Made by a program: the position numbers and the translations under genes. Below the pieces are notes generated by a model. It was not told the DNA's origin. It searched no databases and saw only the letters and a program-made list of their open reading frames with translations. From assembly GCA_001800315.1 (NCBI GenBank), contig MGVE01000011.1, forward strand, positions 68,851 through 132,850: a stretch of 64,000 nucleotides of DNA, given 5' to 3'. The stretch comes from Elusimicrobia bacterium RIFOXYA2_FULL_47_53 (GTDB taxonomy: Bacteria; Elusimicrobiota; Endomicrobiia; Endomicrobiales; XYA2-FULL-47-53). Of the stretch, positions 10,126 through 18,571 are shown piece by piece (the first letter of the stretch is position 1; the number at the start of each line of letters is the position of its first letter).

Positions 10126-10147
10126 TTAAATTTAACCGGAAGGTGAA

Positions 10148-10864
10148 ATGTCAGACAATAAGAATAAGCTTAAAATGCTCGTGGCCCTTCAGGAAAAGGA
10201 TAAAGCTATTGACGCTCTGCGCGCCAGGGCTGACGCGATACCCAGGGCCATTGAAGAGCAGAAGGCTTTACTGCAGCAGGTAAAAGGGGCCTCCGACGAC
10301 GCGAAAAAGTCTCTTACTCACCTTCAGATGCAGAAGAAGGAAAAAGAGATGGACCTTGACGCGAAAGAAAACGAGATACGCAAGCACGGCAATGAATTGA
10401 ATGCCGTTAAAACAAACGATGCCTATAAGGCCCTGTTGACCTCTATTGACGCGGCAAAAAAACAGAAGGCGTCTCTTGAGGACGAAATACTGGTTATAAT
10501 GGAGTCTATTGAAAAAGAAGCAGCCGCCTCAAAAGACAGCGATAAACTGATAAAAACCCGCGAGGCAGAAGTCGCGCAGGTTATCTCAGGCCTTGAAGCA
10601 GACCTCTCAAAGTTAAACGGGGAGATCGCGGCTCTTGAAACCGAAAGAAATGCTTTTGCCTCAACTCTTCCCAAGGATATTTTAAGCAATTACGATTATA
10701 TAAGGTCGGCGCGCGGCGGTGTGGCTGTAGTCCCGATTGACGGTGGCAACTGCGGCGGATGCCATATAGCCTTAAGGCCTGCCACAATAAATGATGTTTC
10801 AAAGTGTCAGGAGATAGTTTCCTGCGACAGCTGTTCAAGAATTCTTTTCAAGCATGAAGATTAA
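10148..10864 (+). CDS. Coiled-coil protein with C-terminal C4 zinc ribbon (COG1579 type)
   Basis: A 238-residue protein. Residues 1-180 are a long alpha-helical coiled coil rich in Lys, Glu and Ala. The C-terminus is a zinc ribbon with CGGCH and CDSC as the two knuckles. This matches the COG1579/CT398 family, thought to bind nucleic acid or link to secretion and transcription factors, with no firm biochemical role. Members are often found beside NIF3-family genes; one lies upstream at 5.5 kb, separated by dnaG and rpoD. An AAGGTGA Shine-Dalgarno site precedes the ATG. The gene overlaps the RNase HI gene by 11 bases. Confidence 0.8.
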   Translation: MSDNKNKLKMLVALQEKDKAIDALRARADAIPRAIEEQKALLQQVKGASDDAKKSLTHLQMQKKEKEMDLDAKENEIRKHGNELNAVKTNDAYKALLTSIDAAKKQKASLEDEILVIMESIEKEAAASKDSDKLIKTREAEVAQVISGLEADLSKLNGEIAALETERNAFASTLPKDILSNYDYIRSARGGVAVVPIDGGNCGGCHIALRPATINDVSKCQEIVSCDSCSRILFKHED

Positions 10865-11258
10865 TCTATATACTGACGGGGCTTCAAGGGGAAATCCGGG
10901 CCATGCGGGAATAGGCGTTGTAGCCCTGGATGAAAGCGGTTCTCAGATTGATTCATATTATGAGTATATCGGGCACGCTACTAACAATGTGGCGGAATAC
11001 AGGGCGCTTATTTCGGGCCTTGTGCTGGCTCAGAAATACCTGCCTTGTTCTTTAAATGTTTTCATGGACTCCGAGCTTCTGGTTAATCAGATGAAGGGGC
11101 TTTATAAAGTTAAATCGGAGCAGCTGGCGGTATTTAATTCCGAGGCCAGGGTGCATACCCTTAAATTTGAAAAAGTCGTTTTTGAGTATATACCGAGAGA
11201 AAAGAATAAAGCCGCCGACAAGCTGGCGAATCTGGCTATAGACAGCAAATCAAAATAA
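10854..11258 (+). CDS. Ribonuclease HI family protein
   Basis: A 134-residue RNase H fold of the short bacterial type related to YpdQ/RnhA. The catalytic acidic residues are in place: D8 in YTDGASRGNPG, E48 in NNVAEYRAL, D72 in VFMDSELLVNQ and D122 in NKAADKLAN. It probably cleaves RNA in RNA-DNA hybrids. It overlaps the zinc-ribbon gene by 11 bases, and the RNase P RNA begins 5 bases after its stop, so an RNase gene and a ribozyme gene are adjacent. Confidence 0.88.
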   Translation: MKINLYTDGASRGNPGHAGIGVVALDESGSQIDSYYEYIGHATNNVAEYRALISGLVLAQKYLPCSLNVFMDSELLVNQMKGLYKVKSEQLAVFNSEARVHTLKFEKVVFEYIPREKNKAADKLANLAIDSKSK

Positions 11259-11263
11259 ATAGT

Positions 11264-11610
11264 ACCGGATGCAACTGTAAGATCGCCCGCGGGTTCCCGC
11301 GGGAGGAAAGTCCGAACTTCATCCCCGCGCTTCGCGGCGGAAACGGTAGTGGGTAATCCCCACCGTTCGTCAAATTAATGGCGAAAGAGGTGCGAACAGC
11401 GACGCTTTTCGCCGAAAGGCGGAAAGGCTCCCCGAGGGGAGTAATTTTCGTACAGCCCGGAAACGGGTAAGCGAAAAGTGAAACGGCCAAATCCTTACTG
11501 GGAAGCAAGGCGATGTCTGCCGCTTGACCTGAAAGAGAAATCTCTCAGGCAGAGAAATGATCTTAGCCGCTAACAGCGGTACAGAATTCGGTGTATAGGT
11601 TGCATCCGGT
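11264..11610 (+). ncRNA. rnpB: RNase P RNA, bacterial type A-like
   Basis: The catalytic RNA of RNase P, which removes tRNA 5' leaders. The ends pair perfectly (ACCGGATGCAAC at 11264-11275 with GTTGCATCCGGT at 11599-11610, helix P1). The universally conserved GAGGAAAGTCCG of helix P4 starts about 40 bases in. The 3' conserved part ACAGAATTCGGTGTATAGG is also present. The length of about 347 bases is usual. It starts 5 bases after the RNase HI stop. Confidence 0.95.
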
Positions 11611-11645
11611 TATACCCAAGCTCCGAATATCGGGGTTTGGGTATA
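11611..11645 (+). terminator. Hairpin terminator of rnpB
   Basis: TATACCCAA at 11611-11619 pairs with TTGGGTATA at 11637-11645, with a further CCGA/TCGG inner stem. It follows directly on the P1 helix of RNase P RNA, and an AT-rich stretch (ATTATTTAA) follows. Confidence 0.7.
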
Positions 11646-11675
11646 ATTATTTAACCCTGCTTTAAGGAGGCACAC

Positions 11676-12035
11676 ATGGAAATATTTCTTTTGGTTCTTC
11701 TGGGTTTCGCGGCCGGTTCGTTAAGCGGTCTGGTGGGCATTGGCGGAGGCGTGGTTATTATACCGGCCCTTGTTTACTTCTTCGGGTTTTCTCAGCTTAA
11801 AGCGCAGGGAACAACGATCGCTCTAATGGTTCCGCCGATAGGAATTCTTGCGGCGCTCGTGTATTATAAAAATGGTTTTGTAGACCTGAAAGTTGCCGCT
11901 CTAATTTGCGCGGGTTTTGTTGTCGGAGGCCTGCTGGGCGCTAATATCGTAACGGGTTTGACAAACGAGCTTGTCAGGAAAATATTCGGAATTTTCCTGC
12001 TTATAATTTCGCTTAAAATGATTTTTGTTAAATAG
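11676..12035 (+). CDS. TauE/SafE-family membrane protein, single-repeat (half) form
   Basis: A 119-residue, very hydrophobic protein with about four membrane segments. The N-terminus GFAAGSLSGLVGIGGGVVIIPAL is the signature loop of the sulfite-exporter TauE/SafE family. Full members are about 250 residues with two such repeats, so this is a one-repeat version that might work as a dimer. A clear AGGAGG Shine-Dalgarno site precedes the ATG and the reading frame is intact, so it is not obviously a fragment. The substrate is unknown. Confidence 0.78.
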   Translation: MEIFLLVLLGFAAGSLSGLVGIGGGVVIIPALVYFFGFSQLKAQGTTIALMVPPIGILAALVYYKNGFVDLKVAALICAGFVVGGLLGANIVTGLTNELVRKIFGIFLLIISLKMIFVK

Positions 12036-12130
12036 GTTATATCGCCGCAACCGCCGCCGCAGTTTACCGTCGTAAAATCCAATAATAACTTTTATATCTT
12101 GAGTTAGTTGGGAATCTTCAAAAATTCCCT

Positions 12131-12216
12131 GTCATTGCGAACCCGGAGGGTGAAGCAATCTCGTCTTTCAGTTGCAAAATACGAGATTGCTTCGTCGCTG
12201 CGCTCCTCGCAAGGAC
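12131..12216 (+). repeat. Palindromic interspersed repeat (REP/MITE-like)
   Basis: The left arm GTCATTGCGAAC...GAAGCAATCTCGT (12131-12164) is mirrored by the right arm ACGAGATTGCTTCG...CTCGCAAGGAC (12181-12216) around a short spacer. Arms of the CATTGCGA/GAAGCAATCTC kind are a widespread bacterial palindromic repeat. Half of the element recurs at 28672-28701. Together with a small GGGAAT/ATTCCC hairpin (12110-12129), it fills the gap between the TauE gene and the mraZ promoter. Confidence 0.8.
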
Positions 12217-12263
12217 GGACCGAAACACTTTTTAAAATGACTCAAAATATATATTTTAAGCTC

Positions 12264-12292
12264 TTGACATATTTTTTCCTTTTAAGTATACT
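12264..12292 (+). promoter_or_regulatory. Sigma-70 promoter of the dcw cluster
   Basis: A perfect TTGACA at 12264-12269 and TATACT at 12287-12292 are separated by 17 bases. The start point is expected near 12299, immediately before the AGTG repeats and 57 bases before the mraZ ATG. Confidence 0.88.
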
Positions 12293-12300
12293 AATACCAG

Positions 12301-12334
12301 AGTGGTGAATAGTGGAGGAAAGTGTATTTAGTGT
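12301..12334 (+). promoter_or_regulatory. Putative MraZ operator (AGTGK repeats)
   Basis: AGTGG at 12301, AGTGG at 12311 and AGTGT at 12321 are spaced exactly 10 bases apart, and a fourth AGTGT starts at 12330. MraZ binds tandem short G-rich direct repeats at one-helical-turn spacing in front of its own operon (TGGGN in E. coli, AAAGTG[T/G] in mycoplasma). The array begins at the predicted transcription start, which fits autorepression. Confidence 0.75.
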
Positions 12335-12355
12335 CACAGAGAGCGCGGCGATAAT

Positions 12356-12796
12356 ATGAAAAATAAACTTTTATATTTAGGCCAATATCTTCACTCGGTT
12401 GACAAGAAAAACCGTTTGTTCCTGCCGTCAAAATTCCGTTCCAAAAAATCCAAATACATCGTTTCAAAAGGCCTTGAGGGCTGCCTGTATCTTTATGACA
12501 GCGAGGGCTGGGATAAGGTAATCCTGAAACTTGAGAATCTTTCACTTCCGGACAAAAAAGAGGAAAGAGCTTTTAAAAGGGCGCTTTTTTCAGGCGCCGG
12601 CGAGGTTGAATGCGATTCCCAGGGAAGGATTCTTCTGCCTCAGGCTCTCGTGTCTTACGCCGCGATAAAGTCTCAGGCCACGATTATTGGCGTCGGTAAC
12701 AGGCTTGAGATATGGGATAGCGCACGCTGGGAAAAATACCAGAAAGAGAATGCCGAGGTTTCTTTAAAAAATATGGCCTCAAAAATGGAAATCTGA
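12356..12796 (+). CDS. mraZ: Transcriptional regulator MraZ
   Basis: A DNA-binding regulator of 146 residues with two SpoVT/AbrB-like halves. The first is YLHSVDKKNRLFLPSKFRS and the second is VECDSQGRILLPQALVSYA. It forms ring-shaped oligomers that bind short direct repeats and control the division and cell-wall operon it heads. Four AGTG repeats lie 22-55 bases upstream. The Shine-Dalgarno site is weak; no other in-frame start is better. Its stop overlaps the rsmH start by one base (TGATG). Confidence 0.95.
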   Translation: MKNKLLYLGQYLHSVDKKNRLFLPSKFRSKKSKYIVSKGLEGCLYLYDSEGWDKVILKLENLSLPDKKEERAFKRALFSGAGEVECDSQGRILLPQALVSYAAIKSQATIIGVGNRLEIWDSARWEKYQKENAEVSLKNMASKMEI

Positions 12797-13686
12797 TGAA
12801 TTCAGCTTTGTATCATGTGCCCGTTATGCCTTCGGAAATTCAACGCTATCTTATAACTGATAAGAGCGGAGTGTATTTTGACTGCACTTTAGGCGGAGGC
12901 GGCCATACAAAAATGCTGCTTGAACAAAATCCCGGGATCAGGATAATAGCTACAGATACCGATGAGGAGTCTTTAAAAGAAGTATCGTCTTTTGCCGGCA
13001 GCAGCGGCGGGAGGCTAAAAATTTACAATGATAACTTCGTGAATATCAGAAAGGTGCTTGAAAAAGAAGGAATCGGTAAAGTAAACGGCGTTTTAGCCGA
13101 TCTTGGCGTCTCTTCAAGACAGTTTGACGACTTGTCCCGAGGTTTCAGTTTTAATTCCGACAATCTGGACATGCGGATGAATAAAGCGCAGGGGCTCACC
13201 GCCGAACAGATAATAAATTCGCTTGATGAAACGGAACTGGCCGATCTTTTCTATAAGTACGGAGACGAAAGGCTTTCCAGAAGGATTAGCAGGGCCATCG
13301 TCAGCTACAGGGGCAGAACCAGGATAAGCTCGGGGAAACTATTGGCGGATATCATACATAGAGCGGTGGGCGGGAGGGGTAAAATACATCCCGCGACAAA
13401 AGCATTTCAGGCGCTCAGAATAGCGGTTAACAGGGAGATGGATTCCCTGGCTGATTTATTAAAGCAACTGCCGGATGTGCTTGAGCTTGGAGCCAGAGCC
13501 TGTGTTATAACATTTCATTCGCTTGAAGACAGAATGGTAAAGAACAATTTCAGGGACCTGGCGGCCTCCGGCGCCTATTTGAACCTGACGAAAAAAGTGC
13601 TGACCCCTTCCGATGAAGAAATATCCTCTAACCCCAGAAGCAGGAGCGCCAAACTAAGGGTGGCGGAGAGGATTTCAAATTGCTGA
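12796..13686 (+). CDS. rsmH: 16S rRNA (cytosine-1402-N4)-methyltransferase RsmH
   Basis: A SAM-dependent methyltransferase (formerly MraW) that modifies C1402 in the 16S decoding centre. The length of 296 residues is normal. Motif I is FDCTLGGGGHT near residue 30; GVLADLGVSSRQFD and VITFHSLEDRMVK are also family hallmarks. It is second in the dcw cluster, coupled to mraZ by a one-base overlap and overlapping the ftsL start by 7 bases. Confidence 0.97.
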   Translation: MNSALYHVPVMPSEIQRYLITDKSGVYFDCTLGGGGHTKMLLEQNPGIRIIATDTDEESLKEVSSFAGSSGGRLKIYNDNFVNIRKVLEKEGIGKVNGVLADLGVSSRQFDDLSRGFSFNSDNLDMRMNKAQGLTAEQIINSLDETELADLFYKYGDERLSRRISRAIVSYRGRTRISSGKLLADIIHRAVGGRGKIHPATKAFQALRIAVNREMDSLADLLKQLPDVLELGARACVITFHSLEDRMVKNNFRDLAASGAYLNLTKKVLTPSDEEISSNPRSRSAKLRVAERISNC

Positions 13687-13931
13687 AATATATATACGGA
13701 CTGATAATTTTGTCGGCCGTAATGTTTTTCTATGTCTGGCAGCAGACTCAGTCCGTTCGGCTCGGCTATACGGTGGACAGCCTTAAAACCGAATGTGAAC
13801 GGCTTGAGCAGGAGAATAAGGACTGGCATCTTAAAATTAACAGGCTGATCTCCATGGAAAAACTTGATAAGGTTGCCGCGGAGAGGCAGTTGTCCGCCCC
13901 GGAAGAGAAGGATATACTGTATTTACGGTAG
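13680..13931 (+). CDS. ftsL: FtsL-like septum protein
   Basis: An 83-residue bitopic membrane protein with one N-terminal membrane helix (YIYGLIILSAVMFFYVW) and a heptad-rich periplasmic coiled coil (TVDSLKTECERLEQENKDW). Size, topology and position between rsmH and ftsI fit FtsL, which forms a coiled coil with FtsB/DivIC and activates the FtsWI septal synthase. FtsL is poorly conserved, so the call rests mainly on context. The start is TTG, inside the 3' end of rsmH; an ATG start would remove most of the membrane helix. Confidence 0.75.
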   Translation: MLKYIYGLIILSAVMFFYVWQQTQSVRLGYTVDSLKTECERLEQENKDWHLKINRLISMEKLDKVAAERQLSAPEEKDILYLR

Positions 13932-13937
13932 TTAAAT

Positions 13938-15650
13938 ATGATAAACAGAAAAAAACTGATGCTTCCCATAGGAATAATGCTGATAGGCGCCTCGGCTCTG
14001 GTCGCGAGGCTGTTTTATGTGCAGGTCTGGTATCACGAGGAAATTTCTAAAAGGGTCAGCAAGCTCATATACAGGGAGAGAAATGAGGCTCCGTGCAGAG
14101 GAACGATTACGGACGCCAACGGAAATGTGCTTGCCATGAGTTCCAGATGCTATAGCGTTTTTGTTGATCCCAATATGGTTGAGGACTCCTCAGCGCTTAA
14201 CGCTGAGCTTAAAAAAGTAAAATTGGCTCTGCCTCAGAATCTGGATTCATATAAAGGCAAAACCTCGTATATGCTTCTGGCCGAGAATCTTGACACGCAG
14301 TCGGCAAGAAAAGTGAAAGCCCTGAATCTGCGCGGCATCGGACTTACACAGGGGTTCGTGAGAAGCTATCCCGAGGGAAGGCTCGCGAGCCATGTTCTTG
14401 GGATCGTGGGCAAAAACACAAAAGGGCTTGAAGGGGTGGAGTACGCTGCCGACGAATATTTGTCCGGCACGGCCATAAGCAGCAAACGATACCGCGACGG
14501 AAGGGGTAAAGAGATATCCGAAAAACTGATTAACCCGGAAAACCTCAGAGGCGGGGATGTAAAACTGACGATTGACAAGAATCTGCAGTTTATCGCGGAA
14601 CAGGAGATTGACAAAGCTTATAAGCAGTCGGGATCCAAAAAGGCAATCATCATAATACAGGACCCTTCAAACGGCGAGATTCTGGCCATGGCCAGCAGGC
14701 CGTCTTTTTCGCCGGATGAGTACGGCGGATATGAAAAGATTAGAAATCCGGCGATAAGCGATATATTTGAACCGGGCTCTACCTTTAAGGCCGTTACTTT
14801 GGCCGCCGCTTTGCAGGAAAATTTAGTTAAGAGAAACGAAATGATATGGTGCGAAAACGGCAAGTACAGCGTCTATGACCATGTAATTAAAGACCATGAA
14901 AAAAGGGGCCTTTTGTCGGTTGACGAAATAATGGAATATTCCTCTAACATCGGAGTGGCTAAGATCGCTCAGCGGATAGGTAAAGAAAGGCTGTATTCGT
15001 ACATTAAACTTTTCGGTTTTAACAGCATAACAGGCATAGACCTGCCAGGCGAAGCAAGAGGGCTTTTGAAGGAGACTTCCAAATGGAGCGGATTATCGCT
15101 TCCGATCATTGCGTTCGGCCAGGAAATCGGAGTAACGCCCCTGCAGATAATTAACGCCTACAGCGCGATATTTAACGGCGGTGAACTTTTGGAGCCGAGG
15201 ATTATAAAGGAAGTTAAAAATCCGGATGGAGAAATAATTTATAAATCGGAGAGAAGGGTCGTCAGAAGAGTTGTTTCCAGGGATGTTGCTGATCAGTTAA
15301 AGGAAATTCTTGTCTCGGTGGTGGAAAAGGGCACCGGGCAGATGGCGCGCGTTGCCAATTACACTTGCGGAGGCAAAACCGGCACGGCTCAGAAAAGGGA
15401 TAAGGCTACCAATAAATATTCCACCTCCGCCTATGTAGCCTCATTCTGCGGAGCTATCCCGGCTAAAGACCCCAAGATGACAATCCTGGTTATATTAGAC
15501 GAACCGCAGGGCGATTATTGGGCTTCTTCAAGAGCGGCGCCGGTATTCTCAAAAGTGGCGTCAAGAGCTCTCGGCTGCCTGCAGGTTTTACCCGATGTCA
15601 AACCGGTATTTTTCGCGGATGCAAGGTATAACAGGCTAAAAGGTGAATAA
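13938..15650 (+). CDS. ftsI: Septal peptidoglycan transpeptidase FtsI (PBP3-type)
   Basis: A class B penicillin-binding protein of 570 residues that cross-links septal peptidoglycan in the periplasm, anchored by one N-terminal membrane helix. The active-site motifs are SxxK (GSTFKAV, about residue 280), SxN (SSNIGVAK, about 335) and KTG (GGKTGTAQK, about 480). The N-terminal pedestal domain is present (EAPCRGTITDANG). There are no C-terminal PASTA domains, unlike Gram-positive PBP2x. It sits 6 bases after ftsL and 2 bases before murE. Confidence 0.95.
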   Translation: MINRKKLMLPIGIMLIGASALVARLFYVQVWYHEEISKRVSKLIYRERNEAPCRGTITDANGNVLAMSSRCYSVFVDPNMVEDSSALNAELKKVKLALPQNLDSYKGKTSYMLLAENLDTQSARKVKALNLRGIGLTQGFVRSYPEGRLASHVLGIVGKNTKGLEGVEYAADEYLSGTAISSKRYRDGRGKEISEKLINPENLRGGDVKLTIDKNLQFIAEQEIDKAYKQSGSKKAIIIIQDPSNGEILAMASRPSFSPDEYGGYEKIRNPAISDIFEPGSTFKAVTLAAALQENLVKRNEMIWCENGKYSVYDHVIKDHEKRGLLSVDEIMEYSSNIGVAKIAQRIGKERLYSYIKLFGFNSITGIDLPGEARGLLKETSKWSGLSLPIIAFGQEIGVTPLQIINAYSAIFNGGELLEPRIIKEVKNPDGEIIYKSERRVVRRVVSRDVADQLKEILVSVVEKGTGQMARVANYTCGGKTGTAQKRDKATNKYSTSAYVASFCGAIPAKDPKMTILVILDEPQGDYWASSRAAPVFSKVASRALGCLQVLPDVKPVFFADARYNRLKGE

Positions 15651-15652
15651 TC

Positions 15653-17140
15653 ATGATTAGACTTTCGGAGTTGCTTCTCGGGCTGGAGTGCAGGGTAATA
15701 GGAGACGACAAAATCAGCGTGGGCGGTATCTCTTATGATTCCAGGAATATAAGGAAAAACGATATATTTTTCGCGGTAAAGGGGCATAATACCGAGGGCG
15801 GATTGTATGTTGAGAGCGCCCTTAAATCCGGCGCCGCGGCTGTAGTCTCTGAAAATGAGATTGATCTCCCGGGAAAAACTCTTATTGTTGTTTCGGACAT
15901 AAAATCCGCTCTCGCCAGAATAAGCGCTAATTTCTACGGGCATCCTGACAAAGAACTGCTGGTAGTGGGAATAACCGGAACCAACGGAAAGACCACAACC
16001 ACATATTTTATTGAGTCAATATTTAATAATATTTTCAGGAAAACCGGTGTTATTGGAACCGTAAACTACAGGTACTCGGGCAAAGTCATGCCTGCCCCGA
16101 ACACAACCCCACAGTCATCGGATGTCTACTCCCTTTTACGGGAAATGGCAGACCATAAAAACGAGGTCGCCGTAATGGAGGTCTCTTCACACGCCCTTGA
16201 TTTAAAACGCGTGGAGGGCGTGGAGTTTGATGTGGCTGTTTATTCCAACCTGACTCAGGACCACCTTGATTTTCACCGGACAATGGAAAACTACTTCAAC
16301 GCGAAAGCGAAACTCTTCACTAATTTAAACCAAAACAATAAAAAAATACCCAAATTTGCTATAATCAACAAGGATGACGAATGGGGCAGAAAACTGATTT
16401 CTTTGACAAATGCCGCCACAGTGCTTACTTACGGGATTCATTCGCCGGCCGATATATACGCCGAAAACATCAGGATCAGCAGTAAAAGCACCGAGTTTAT
16501 TTTACAGACTCCGGTGGGTCATAAAAAAATAAGAATCCCGCACATCGGCGAGCATAATGTGTATAACGCAATGGCTGCCGCCGGAGTGGCTTTAAGCCAG
16601 GGCGTAAGCCTTGAGGCTGTAATAGCCGGGCTTGAGGGCGCCCCGATGGTGCCCGGCAGGCTGGAAAGAGTTGAAGCCGGCCAGCCCTATACGGCGGTTG
16701 TGGATTACGCGCATACCGACGACGCTCTGAAAAATGTGCTTTCATCGCTCAGAAAGCTTAATCCCGCGAGATTGATTACGGTTTTCGGCTGCGGCGGCGA
16801 CCGGGACAGGACAAAGCGCCCCCTGATGGGTGCCGTGGCGACCGAATTAAGCGATTTTGTTTTTGTTACATCGGATAATCCGAGAACCGAGGACCCGCAG
16901 AAGATTGCTCTTGACATAGAAACCGGAATAAGAAAGTTCAACAGGAATAATTATCAGGTTATAATTGACAGGGAAAAAGCGATAGCGGCGGCCATAAACA
17001 TGGCTCAAAAAGGCGATGTAATACTTTTAGCCGGAAAAGGCCATGAGACTTACCAGATAATCGGGAAAGAAAAGATTCATTTTAACGATGCTGAAATAGC
17101 CAATAAATACATTTCGCTTTCCGTTAAAACACACGCTTGA
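15653..17140 (+). CDS. murE: UDP-MurNAc-tripeptide ligase MurE
   Basis: A cytoplasmic ATP-dependent ligase of 495 residues that adds the third amino acid to the peptidoglycan stem. The P-loop is GITGTNGKTTTT near residue 110, and VMEVSSHALDL and VDYAHTDDAL follow. The DNPRTEDP motif near residue 407 is the one that selects meso-diaminopimelate (lysine enzymes differ here), so the wall is predicted to be DAP-type. The stop codon overlaps the -35 box of the next promoter. Confidence 0.95.
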   Translation: MIRLSELLLGLECRVIGDDKISVGGISYDSRNIRKNDIFFAVKGHNTEGGLYVESALKSGAAAVVSENEIDLPGKTLIVVSDIKSALARISANFYGHPDKELLVVGITGTNGKTTTTYFIESIFNNIFRKTGVIGTVNYRYSGKVMPAPNTTPQSSDVYSLLREMADHKNEVAVMEVSSHALDLKRVEGVEFDVAVYSNLTQDHLDFHRTMENYFNAKAKLFTNLNQNNKKIPKFAIINKDDEWGRKLISLTNAATVLTYGIHSPADIYAENIRISSKSTEFILQTPVGHKKIRIPHIGEHNVYNAMAAAGVALSQGVSLEAVIAGLEGAPMVPGRLERVEAGQPYTAVVDYAHTDDALKNVLSSLRKLNPARLITVFGCGGDRDRTKRPLMGAVATELSDFVFVTSDNPRTEDPQKIALDIETGIRKFNRNNYQVIIDREKAIAAAINMAQKGDVILLAGKGHETYQIIGKEKIHFNDAEIANKYISLSVKTHA

Positions 17141-17164
17141 CTCCTCCCGATATCGCAGTATAAT
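17137..17164 (+). promoter_or_regulatory. Internal promoter before murF
   Basis: TTGACT at 17137-17142, overlapping the murE stop codon, and TATAAT at 17159-17164 are 16 bases apart. This would give murF and the downstream wall genes a second transcription start inside the dcw cluster. Confidence 0.7.
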
Positions 17165-17186
17165 TCAAAGCTGACTCAATCCAATT

Positions 17187-18569
17187 ATGGAAAATGTATA
17201 TATTCATGAGCTGGTTAAAGCGGTCCGCGGCGAATTTCTGCTGGGGGATCCGCATAACTCCGTGCGAAACATATCTATTGACACAAGGATCATCAGAAGC
17301 GGGGATTTCTATTTTGCCATCGTGGGGAAAAACTACGATGGCCATGATTTTTTAAAACAGGCAATAGAGAAAAAGGCCGGCGGGCTGATAATTTCAAAGA
17401 ATGACATGAACCTCGGCAATCCCTTCCCGCATTTCCCGGCGATTATTAAAGTCGCCGATACAAGGAAGGCGCTCATTGATCTGGCGCGCTATTACAGGCG
17501 CAGGTGGAATATTCCCATGGTCGCCGTAACGGGTTCAAACGGAAAAACCACTACTAAGGAAATGCTCGCTTCAATAGCCAATACGGCGGCTCCCGTTATA
17601 AAGAATGAAGGTAATTTTAATAACGACATCGGCGTTCCGATGACGCTGTTTAAGATAACTTCCGATCACAGGTTCGGCATTATTGAGCTCGGGACATCGG
17701 GTTTCGGCGAGATAGCGCTGCTTTCCGAAATGGTCGCTCCCAACGGCGCGGTAATAACCAATATAGGCAAGGCTCATCTTGAAACATTTAAAACCCAGCA
17801 GGGGGTCTGCGACGAAAAGAGGACGGTAATCAATTACCTGCCGCAAAACGGCTGGGTATGCCTGAATAACGACGACAAGTACCTTAAGGAACTGCAAAAC
17901 TCGGTTAACAGGGAAATCGTGACATTCGGCATAAACGAACCGTCCGACATTACAGCCTCCAATATTACATCTGACAAAGGCAAGCCTGTTTTTGACCTCA
18001 AGGTTAAAGCAGAGTCCTGTACCGTAAAGCTTCCTGTGTACGGCGCTTTTAATATTTATAACGCCCTGGCAGCCGCAGCGGCTTCCAGCAAGCTTGGTTT
18101 TGATTTGGAATCAATTAGGCGCGGTTTGGAAAATTATGAATCTCCCGGGATGAGAATGCAGCTTCAGGAACTGCCGTCGGGCGCTGTAGTGCTAAACGAC
18201 GCTTACAACGCCAACCCTTCGTCTATAAGAGAATCAATCAGGAGTTTTAACGCCTCTTTTCCCGGCAGAAAACAGATAATTGTGCTGGGGGATATGCTTG
18301 AACTCGGAGAGTCGGCCGAACCTGAACATGCCGCCCTCGGAGATTTTATTTCGGAAATGCAGTTTCATTCGGTGCTGCTTTTCGGGCAGCTTATGGGAAA
18401 GACATTTTTAAATATTAAAAACAAGCAGGCAAAGCATTTTATGGACAAGGAAAACCTTAAGCTTGAACTTAAGAGGCGCATAACGCCTGACTGCGCGGTG
18501 CTCCTTAAGGCTTCAAGAGGGATGCACATGGAAGATATTTTAGACAGGGCTTTTTTTGAAAAGGAATAA
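17187..18569 (+). CDS. murF: UDP-MurNAc-pentapeptide synthetase MurF
   Basis: Adds D-Ala-D-Ala to UDP-MurNAc-tripeptide, the last cytoplasmic step of the stem peptide. It is 460 residues long. The P-loop is AVTGSNGKTTTKEM near residue 115; NFNNDIGVP and VLNDAYNANPSS are typical MurF motifs. It has its own promoter and a leader of roughly 15-20 bases. The mraY start follows two bases after its stop. Confidence 0.96.
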   Translation: MENVYIHELVKAVRGEFLLGDPHNSVRNISIDTRIIRSGDFYFAIVGKNYDGHDFLKQAIEKKAGGLIISKNDMNLGNPFPHFPAIIKVADTRKALIDLARYYRRRWNIPMVAVTGSNGKTTTKEMLASIANTAAPVIKNEGNFNNDIGVPMTLFKITSDHRFGIIELGTSGFGEIALLSEMVAPNGAVITNIGKAHLETFKTQQGVCDEKRTVINYLPQNGWVCLNNDDKYLKELQNSVNREIVTFGINEPSDITASNITSDKGKPVFDLKVKAESCTVKLPVYGAFNIYNALAAAAASSKLGFDLESIRRGLENYESPGMRMQLQELPSGAVVLNDAYNANPSSIRESIRSFNASFPGRKQIIVLGDMLELGESAEPEHAALGDFISEMQFHSVLLFGQLMGKTFLNIKNKQAKHFMDKENLKLELKRRITPDCAVLLKASRGMHMEDILDRAFFEKE

Positions 18570-18571
18570 TA

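Noticed and set aside
9969-10283. 104-residue open frame over the tRNA genes
   Set aside because: It is made of the two tRNA genes and the start of the zinc-ribbon gene in another frame.
11642-11647. TATAAT as a promoter for the TauE-type gene
   Set aside because: It lies within the 3' arm of the rnpB terminator and there is no -35 box at the right distance.
12108-12308. 66-residue open frame before mraZ
   Set aside because: It consists of the palindromic repeat and the mraZ promoter region.
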